Source of the DNA: Acidobacteriota bacterium
Lineage (GTDB): Bacteria > Acidobacteriota > Terriglobia > Bryobacterales > Bryobacteraceae
Assembly (NCBI GenBank): GCA_018268715.1
Contig: JAFDVZ010000018.1
Span: 39,946 to 103,945 of the forward strand
Reading direction: 5' to 3'
Length of the DNA stretch: 64,000 bases
Positions 58,601 through 64,000 of the stretch are shown piece by piece. How positions within the stretch are numbered: position 1 is the stretch's first letter; the number at the start of each line of letters is the position of its first letter. Below the pieces are notes generated by a model, which did no database searches, was not told the origin of the DNA, and saw only the letters and a program-made list of their open reading frames with translations. The translations under genes were made by a program, and so were the position numbers.

Positions 58601-60415
58601 TCAGTCGAGGCCGGCGCGCGTTTGGCGGCCCGTGTCGAACTGTCCGCTGGAGGCGAGCGCCTGGCGCAGTTTGTCGCGGTTGGGTCCGGATCGCCGTGCG
58701 GCGGCGAGCAGGAGTTCAAGAGCCCTGGACGCCGATGTTTCGGCGGGGAGCCGGAAGATCCACGGGATGTTGACCGACGTCAGGGTCTTGTCACCCGAGA
58801 GCGCGACGACCGGCACGAACGCCTTGACTCCGAGTTGCTCGGCCAGATGGCTGGAGTCGCGATTCAAGGCGACGATCGCCAGGGCCGAGTCCGTGTAGAT
58901 GGCCTTGACCAGGCCGCTGGACGCCTTGCCCCATTGCTGATCGGTGGTGACTCCGACTAACTGGTAACTCCCGTCGGCGGGAGCCAGCGTCGCCGCTAAC
59001 TCGTCGGCCTTCGGGCCAAACAGCACGATCCTGGCGGGGCCGGCTGGGATGTCCTTGAGCGCGGGTCCGTGATAACTCGGGCCTAACTCGCTGGTGCGGG
59101 CGTAGGCCGGGTCCATGCCGTAACGTCGATAGCTCACCTTGCCGTCGTGGATGGTGGCGAGAAACATCGGGACCACGTTCTTGCAGTTGGGATCGAAGTT
59201 CATGTCGCCGGTGACGCCGCGGTAGTGTTCCGTGCCTGTCAGGACGTCGCGGATAAGGCCTCGGTTCAGGCCCGCCTTGCAGATGGACTCCAACAGGATG
59301 TTCATGGTGTCGTAGGCGAGCGAAGCGAAGACCTCCGGCTTCTGGCCGAAGCGCTTCTCAAAACGCTGATTGAAGCTAGCCCAGATGGGATCGTCGCGTG
59401 TCGGGTCGTACGGGAAGACGATCTCGAGGCCTTCGGCGGCGGGGCCAGCGACGGAGAAAAGCTCGTCGCCGAGCACGCGGAAACTGCCGAAAACCCGCTG
59501 CTTCATGCCCATTTCCCGCATCTGCTTAAGGATTCCGGCGGCCTTTGGAGCATCGCCCCAGAGGACGATTCCGTCGACGTTGGAGGCATTGATGATGCGG
59601 AGTTGGCGGGAGAAGTCCGTGTCGCCGGCGAGGTACTTCTGCTCGATTACGACCGGGTGGCCGAGGCGGCGAGAGGCGTCCTTGAATTTGCCGACTCCGA
59701 AGCGGCCGTAACGGTCGTTGACGCGGAGCAGGGCGATGCGTTGGAGCTTCAGGTCGGAGTAAATGCGGCGGGCGAGGGTGTAGCACTGGACACGGTCGTC
59801 CTGGATGGTGGTGAGATACCACGGGATGATGGTTTCGGGGATGGTCGGGTCGGTGGCGGCGCTGTTGACGATGGGGACCTCGGTCTTGAGAGACACCCGG
59901 AGGCCGATGTGAGTGGAGTCGCCGCTGATGGAGCCGAGCATGGCCCAGACCTTGTCGTCGTAGGCCATCTTCACGATCTCGTTGCTCGAGGCGCCCCAGA
60001 TGGCCTGGTCGTTGTGAATCATCAGCTTGAAGGGCTTGCCGCCGTAACCGCCCTGGGCGTTGGCCTCATCAATAGCTAACTGCGCGCCCGCCAGCATCAA
60101 CTTACCTAACTTCTCGTCAGGGTGGTTTTCGACGGGACCCAGGAAGCCGATGCGGACTTCGTCGACGTCGGAGGGCTTGAGCGTGGGGACGTCGCGCGCG
60201 CCGCCGTTGTACTCCACCAGTTTGGTGTAGTTTTCGTAGTAGGCTTCGGTGAATTTGGAGAAGGGACGCATGTCCTCGGGAGCGCTCGCGTAGGGGCGCG
60301 CCTCGCGGTTGGCCGGGCGGGGCGGAGGATTCGCTCCGCAGTCGCAACGCCACTTGGGCTGGGCCAGCAGCAGAGCTGGCGCGCCTAGCAGAATGAGCCA
60401 CATCTTCGAGGGCAT
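58601..60415 (-). CDS. Periplasmic binding protein (Peripla_BP_6 / branched-chain amino-acid type)
   Basis: A 604-residue protein with a leader ending LLLAQ (~19). The type I periplasmic binding fold runs from ~88: VDEVRIGFLGPVENHPDEKL, AGAQLAIDEANAQGG, then VNDRYGRFGVGKFK and DGIVLWGDAPKAA. The ~170-residue C-terminal extension is another Rossmann-like segment (ARIVLFGPKADELAATL, ALAIVALNRDSSHL), so it may be a duplicated half. No permease or ATPase genes are nearby, so it may act as a sensor rather than in import. It is the last gene of the right-end operon. Confidence 0.82.
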   Translation of the reverse strand: MPSKMWLILLGAPALLLAQPKWRCDCGANPPPRPANREARPYASAPEDMRPFSKFTEAYYENYTKLVEYNGGARDVPTLKPSDVDEVRIGFLGPVENHPDEKLGKLMLAGAQLAIDEANAQGGYGGKPFKLMIHNDQAIWGASSNEIVKMAYDDKVWAMLGSISGDSTHIGLRVSLKTEVPIVNSAATDPTIPETIIPWYLTTIQDDRVQCYTLARRIYSDLKLQRIALLRVNDRYGRFGVGKFKDASRRLGHPVVIEQKYLAGDTDFSRQLRIINASNVDGIVLWGDAPKAAGILKQMREMGMKQRVFGSFRVLGDELFSVAGPAAEGLEIVFPYDPTRDDPIWASFNQRFEKRFGQKPEVFASLAYDTMNILLESICKAGLNRGLIRDVLTGTEHYRGVTGDMNFDPNCKNVVPMFLATIHDGKVSYRRYGMDPAYARTSELGPSYHGPALKDIPAGPARIVLFGPKADELAATLAPADGSYQLVGVTTDQQWGKASSGLVKAIYTDSALAIVALNRDSSHLAEQLGVKAFVPVVALSGDKTLTSVNIPWIFRLPAETSASRALELLLAAARRSGPNRDKLRQALASSGQFDTGRQTRAGLD

Positions 60416-60456
60416 CGACGGTTCTCCTTTACTGCCTCTAACTACGATTGGCGGAG

Positions 60457-60945
60457 TTACTGCTCCCGGTTGTTCCGGAACATTGCGATCGCTTCGATTT
60501 CGACCAGGAGTTCCGGCCGGCAGAGTTTGGCCTGGATCCCGGTGGAAGCGGGCAGAGGATCGAGTTGCTGTTCGGCGTAGAAGGCCGTGCGCTCTTCGTT
60601 GAAGGCGGCGTAGTCACGGTCGATGTCGCGAAGATAGCAACTGGTGCGCACGATGTCATGCCAGGTGGCGCCTTCGCTGGCGAGCAGGTCCGTGATGTTC
60701 TGGAAGGTGCGGCGGCATTGGGCGCGGAAGTCGCCGATGTGCAGCGATTCGCCGTTCGCGCCGATGCTGGCGGTGCCCGAAACCAGGATGATGCTGGTGT
60801 TGCCGAGGTCCAGGCGCAGGCCGCGCGAGAAGGAACTGGGCTTGGCGTAGTGGAAGGCCTCATTCAGCGCGGTGAGCGCGGTGACGGGCTTCTTTTCAAT
60901 CGACTCGGCTTTCGTAACTTCTTCAAGAGCTTCAGTAATAGTCAT
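60457..60945 (-). CDS. RidA/YjgF family protein
   Basis: A 162-residue RidA-like protein, a little longer than the usual ~130 through an N-terminal helix (TITEALEEVTKAES). The chorismate-mutase-like fold shows IILVSGTASIG, QCRRTFQNITDLLASEGATW and ETSCYLRD-like strand VRTSCYLRDIDRDY, with the terminal EIEAIAMF. Whether it deaminates imines is not certain; the usual active-site Arg (xCRPELLVEIEA has Arg) seems present. It is in the cytoplasm, unlike its operon partners. It starts 8 bp after the propeller gene. Confidence 0.85.
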   Translation of the reverse strand: MTITEALEEVTKAESIEKKPVTALTALNEAFHYAKPSSFSRGLRLDLGNTSIILVSGTASIGANGESLHIGDFRAQCRRTFQNITDLLASEGATWHDIVRTSCYLRDIDRDYAAFNEERTAFYAEQQLDPLPASTGIQAKLCRPELLVEIEAIAMFRNNREQ

Positions 60946-60953
60946 GATGGCGG

Positions 60954-62012
60954 TTACCTTTCTCGAATTCCGTGGCTGAGGCCTTCGGCCGTGGCCACCC
61001 AAATGTCATCTCCCTGAAAATCGATTCCCAGCATGTAATGGTGGGCCGGGGCGGTGGCCGCGTCCATGCGCGTCACCTTTCCCGAAGCGTCGCGGATCAG
61101 CATTTCCGGCTTGTGGGTGTCGAGCGCAGGACGATAGATGGCCCAGTTCGTTCCGTCGTAATAGGCAAGACCCTTGTCAGTGCAGAAGAAAGCCCGGTTT
61201 CCGTCGACGCCCTTCACCATGTTGATGAAGTTGCTTGGCAGGCCACTGTCCTTTTCAAGGAAGTTCTTCCAGTTGCGGCCGTCGTAGCGGCTGGCCCCGA
61301 AGTACGTGGCGACCCAGAGGATCTTCTGCTTCTCCATCCAACTGATCGAGGTGGTGATTTCGTGCACCAGACCCTGGTCCTTCAGGACCACCATTTCAGT
61401 CTCGCCGTCGGGGTCGTTGTAATCCTTCCAGCGCTCGGTCTTGGCGTCGTATTCGAGGATTCCGCCGCCCCACACTGCGTAGTAAGTCTTGTCGGCGCCC
61501 GCGTTGACCGCGTAAGTCCAGATTTCGTACATCGGCGTGTTGCGCTCGTTGAACAGGCTCCACTGATTGGTGCGCAGGTTATAACGGCCGGCGCCGGCGG
61601 CGGTGGCGGTCCATACGAAATCGCCTTGAACGCTAACTCCGTAGACTACGTCGTTGGGAAGGCCGCTGGTGAGTTGGGTGAAGTTATCGAAACGGCCGGC
61701 CGAGAAGCGGCTGAGTCCGCCCATGGTGGCGATCCAGACGTCGCCGGTGCGCTTGTCGGGCGAAATAAACAAGACCGCGCGGTGGGCGAGGCCGTCCTTC
61801 GTGCTCCAACTCTTCCACTTGCCGTTCTCGTACAGGGCGAGGCCGTTCTCCGTGCCGACCCAGACGCGGTCGCCATCGACGCAAACGTTAAAGACGTGAT
61901 TGTCGGGCAGCCCATTGGCGGTGGTGAAGTTCTCCCAGCGGTAGCGGGGCATGTCGGGCTGTGCGGCGAAGGCGGTCGCGGCCGTGAGCAACAGAAGTCC
62001 GAGCTTGTTCAT
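60954..62012 (-). CDS. Secreted two-component-regulator-type (Reg_prop) beta-propeller
   Basis: A 352-residue protein with a leader ending AFAAQ (~17), followed by repeated Reg_prop blades: TTANGLPDNHVFNVCVDGDR, VWVGTENGLALYENG, LTSGLPNDVVYGVSV and DSGLPSNFINMVKGVDG. In hybrid kinases such blades form the sensor domain; here they stand alone. It probably binds a glycan or other ligand. The start overlaps the preceding gene's stop by 4 bp. Confidence 0.85.
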   Translation of the reverse strand: MNKLGLLLLTAATAFAAQPDMPRYRWENFTTANGLPDNHVFNVCVDGDRVWVGTENGLALYENGKWKSWSTKDGLAHRAVLFISPDKRTGDVWIATMGGLSRFSAGRFDNFTQLTSGLPNDVVYGVSVQGDFVWTATAAGAGRYNLRTNQWSLFNERNTPMYEIWTYAVNAGADKTYYAVWGGGILEYDAKTERWKDYNDPDGETEMVVLKDQGLVHEITTSISWMEKQKILWVATYFGASRYDGRNWKNFLEKDSGLPSNFINMVKGVDGNRAFFCTDKGLAYYDGTNWAIYRPALDTHKPEMLIRDASGKVTRMDAATAPAHHYMLGIDFQGDDIWVATAEGLSHGIRER

Positions 62013-63862
62013 AGAGTCCTCAGATATTCGATCAGGTCGTTCAGTTCGTCCTTGGCGAGATCGTTCGTGACGCCGTGGGTGTCCTTAGGATTGAAGACCG
62101 TCCAGATCTCCTCAAGCGTGCGCGCGGAGCCATCGTGGAGATAGGGGCCGGTGAGCGCGATGTTATTCAACTGGGGCGTGTCGAACCTGGGAGACCGGTC
62201 AGTCGGTTTGCCGCTGCCGACGTCGGCTAACTCGAGGTTGGTGTAATGCGGGCCGGAATGGCAGAAGGCGCACTGGTTGCGCTCGGGAATCGGCGCGCCG
62301 CTCTTGGTGCGGGTGCGCTCGTAGATGGCCTTTCCGCGTTCCTGCGAGGCGGTGAGTTCGGTGTTGGCCGGACGGTAGCGGTTGGGGCGAAGGGGCATCG
62401 CCTTGATGAAGGACGTCAGGTCGCTGAGTTCGGCGGGCGTGTAGCTTTCGGCGCGCCAGAAGAACTTTTCGGTGCGGGGGCCGCATTCCATCTCGAGGTC
62501 GACGTTGGTTCCGTTCCACTTGAAGGGGGCGGTTTCCTCCACGTCCTCGAGCAGGCGGTTGTCGACGATGTCCTTGCCGAAGCCGTCGGGTTCGAGGTCC
62601 CACTGGAGGCCGTCGAAGGTGGCCTCGATGTGGCAATTGGCGCAACCCATGTGGCCCTGGAAGGCGAAGCGGGCGGTGTAGAAGAGCTTTTCGCCGCGGC
62701 GCTGGGCGGTGATTTTGGCGGGGCCGGGAATGACGAGGGTGCGCGCCACTTTGTTGGACGCCGTGTCGATGACGGAGATGGCGTCGTCGTTGCGGTTGGC
62801 GACGTAGAGGAGTCTGGCGTCCCTGGACAGCGCGAGTCCCTTCGGCGCGGCGCCTACGGCGATGCGGGCCTGAACGTAGTTGGCTGAGGCGGACAGGTCG
62901 GTGGCCAGGAGACGGCGTCCATCGGCGTCGAGCGACTTCACGTAGGCGACCATCTTGGGGACGTCAATGACGGTGATGCTGTCGGATCCGGTGGTGGAGA
63001 TGAACGCTCGGCCGCGGTCTGGCGTGATGGCGATGTCGAAGGGCGGGGTGAAGTAACGGTCGAGTTCGTCGATCGGGACGTGGACCGAGCCGCCGATGTC
63101 GTCGCCAAACACGGCGATCGAGTTGGTGAAGACAGCACCGTGTTCGACGTGGGCGAGTGGCGGCAGGTTCTTCGGGCGGAGTTCGGCGGCCATGCCGAGG
63201 CGGCCGTCGGCGGTGAGGGCGAGATGGAAGACCCCGGCGGAGTTATGGAGGGGCTGGCGGTCGCTGACGATCTGGCGGCGGGCGTCGATGACCGTGATCT
63301 CCGATTCGGGCTGATCGCGGAAGTGTCCGACGTTGGGGTAGATGTGAGTGGAGAATATGCGTTGACCGTCGGGTGAGGAGGTGAGATAACTCGCGCCGCG
63401 GCCTCCCTGGAGGCGCTTGGTTTCCTGGCCGGTGGCGAGATCGAGTATGGCGATGTCGTTGCCGATGCGGTTAGCGATGTATAGAGTCGCGCCACTGGCG
63501 TCGGGGATGGCGGCGTTCGGCTCGAAGCCGGCCGGCAGCGTACGGACGACTTCCAGGGCCGCCGTGTCGATTTCGGAAATGTCGTCGGTCCAGGAGTTGG
63601 CGACCCAGGCGCGCTTACCGTCCTGCGAGAGGGCGATGGACTTGGGAACGTGGCCGACTTTGATGCGACGCGTGAGTTTGTTGGTGGCCGTGTCGAAAAC
63701 GACTATCTCGTCAGTCCCTTCACAGACGACGAAGAGACGGGAGTTATCGGGCGAGAGCGCTAACTCGATCGGGGAGGCGTAATGCTCCTCGATGGGGCGG
63801 GCGCCGGTCAGCAGAAACGCCGCGGCCGCCACGGCGCCGGCGGACAGGAACAGGCGCTTCAC
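62009..63862 (-). CDS. Secreted YncE-like propeller fused to cytochrome c peroxidase-like domain
   Basis: A 617-residue exported protein with a leader ending TGARP (~24). Residues ~30-400 form a YncE-like seven-bladed propeller with repeated strand pairs (SPDNSRLFVVCEGTDEIVVF, SQDGKRAWVANSWTDDISEI, ASGATLYIANRIGNDIAILD). Residues ~400-617 form a diheme domain with CANCH at 407-411 and CAFCH at 531-535, like MauG/CcpA proteins. A quinone or peroxide redox role is possible. The start is GTG, overlapping the upstream gene's TGA (GTGA). Confidence 0.88.
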   Translation of the reverse strand: MKRLFLSAGAVAAAAFLLTGARPIEEHYASPIELALSPDNSRLFVVCEGTDEIVVFDTATNKLTRRIKVGHVPKSIALSQDGKRAWVANSWTDDISEIDTAALEVVRTLPAGFEPNAAIPDASGATLYIANRIGNDIAILDLATGQETKRLQGGRGASYLTSSPDGQRIFSTHIYPNVGHFRDQPESEITVIDARRQIVSDRQPLHNSAGVFHLALTADGRLGMAAELRPKNLPPLAHVEHGAVFTNSIAVFGDDIGGSVHVPIDELDRYFTPPFDIAITPDRGRAFISTTGSDSITVIDVPKMVAYVKSLDADGRRLLATDLSASANYVQARIAVGAAPKGLALSRDARLLYVANRNDDAISVIDTASNKVARTLVIPGPAKITAQRRGEKLFYTARFAFQGHMGCANCHIEATFDGLQWDLEPDGFGKDIVDNRLLEDVEETAPFKWNGTNVDLEMECGPRTEKFFWRAESYTPAELSDLTSFIKAMPLRPNRYRPANTELTASQERGKAIYERTRTKSGAPIPERNQCAFCHSGPHYTNLELADVGSGKPTDRSPRFDTPQLNNIALTGPYLHDGSARTLEEIWTVFNPKDTHGVTNDLAKDELNDLIEYLRTL

Positions 63863-64000
63863 TGTTTCTCCTCGACGGTGACGATACGGTCGATGGCCGG
63901 GTTGTCGATGGTCTGCTTGACGCCGCTCGGCCAGGCGATGGTGAGACGGTCGACCTTGGCCTGCTTGCCGAGGCCGAAGTAGATTCTGGGGTCGTCCTGC
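63859..64000 (-). CDS. CRTAC1-like protein with ASPIC/UnbV C-terminal domain (partial)
   Basis: The last 46 codons of a gene cut by the right edge. The minus strand reads DPRIYFGLGKQAKVDRLTIA, then WPSGVKQTIDNPAIDRIVTV and a stop at 63861. The run of F-G-L-G, D-L-x-I-x-W-P-S-G and D-x-x-x-x-V is the ASPIC/UnbV domain that ends CRTAC1-type proteins after an FG-GAP propeller. It would be an exported protein. Its TGA overlaps the next gene's GTG start, so it is the first known gene of this operon. Confidence 0.75.
   Translation of the reverse strand, partial: QDDPRIYFGLGKQAKVDRLTIAWPSGVKQTIDNPAIDRIVTVEEKQ

Noticed and set aside
60972..62144. Plus-strand ORF over the Reg_prop gene
   Set aside because: Antisense shadow without motifs; it also crosses a real gene junction.

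Overview
The window looks like chromosomal DNA from a soil Acidobacteriota, most likely the Bryobacterales/Solibacter group. The support is high GC throughout, three ADOP-type orphan permeases (one beside a PadR regulator), a TonB receptor with a carboxypeptidase-like N-terminal domain, and many secreted beta-propeller, cytochrome c and sugar-polymer proteins. DUF362, DUF4159 and DUF3300 proteins point the same way. This placement is inferred from gene content; no rRNA is present. I found no tRNA, rRNA, insertion sequence or CRISPR array.

Layout, left to right. 1-755 is a decaying tandem array of about 110 bp units. It is built from the 3' end of the neighbouring glgP gene (756-3335, minus). 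A chemoreceptor is translationally coupled to thiL (3473-5826), followed by a small NTF2-like protein. 6199-13637 (minus) is a compact cluster of exported proteins: DUF362, CBM9-like, DUF362, PLP enzyme, ADOP permease. A TonB receptor lies behind it (13767-17090), then a VOC pseudogene fragment and an intact VOC gene. 18040-26635 holds a secreted YqgE, an SMP-30 protein, two GT39-like membrane glycosyltransferases around a STAS protein, a DUF4159 protein, an esterase and a CPBP protease. 26577-33840 is a LolA-like gene coupled to addB and addA. 33837-38515 is the glyoxylate shunt: divergent aceA and aceB, with a TPR-HTH protein after aceB. 38512-41660 carries a sugar porter and a Tat-exported galactonate dehydratase-like enzyme. 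41692-50557 has PadR plus ADOP, a large zinc metalloprotease and a third ADOP.

The most striking part is 51731-54938 (minus). Three genes with 4 bp overlaps encode a DapA-family aldolase, a tandem-domain bacterial microcompartment (BMC) shell protein, and a secreted GH43-like/SGNH esterase fusion. The aldolase ends in a Pro/Ala linker and an amphipathic helix typical of BMC cargo-targeting peptides. This looks like a satellite BMC locus for breakdown of a plant-polysaccharide sugar acid. The aldolase substrate is not determined; an aldehyde-releasing keto-deoxy sugar acid is my inference.

The right end (55009-64000, minus) has a diheme cytochrome c, a chemoreceptor behind a long inverted repeat, and a tightly packed operon. 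That operon runs CRTAC1/ASPIC protein (cut by the window edge), propeller-cytochrome fusion, Reg_prop propeller, RidA and a periplasmic binding protein.

Most neighbouring genes overlap by 1-4 bp or are separated by a few tens of bp, so long transcripts are likely. Across the window the hexamer TAACTC/GAGTTA recurs more often than base composition predicts and in all reading frames, in a patchy way that no annotated feature explains.
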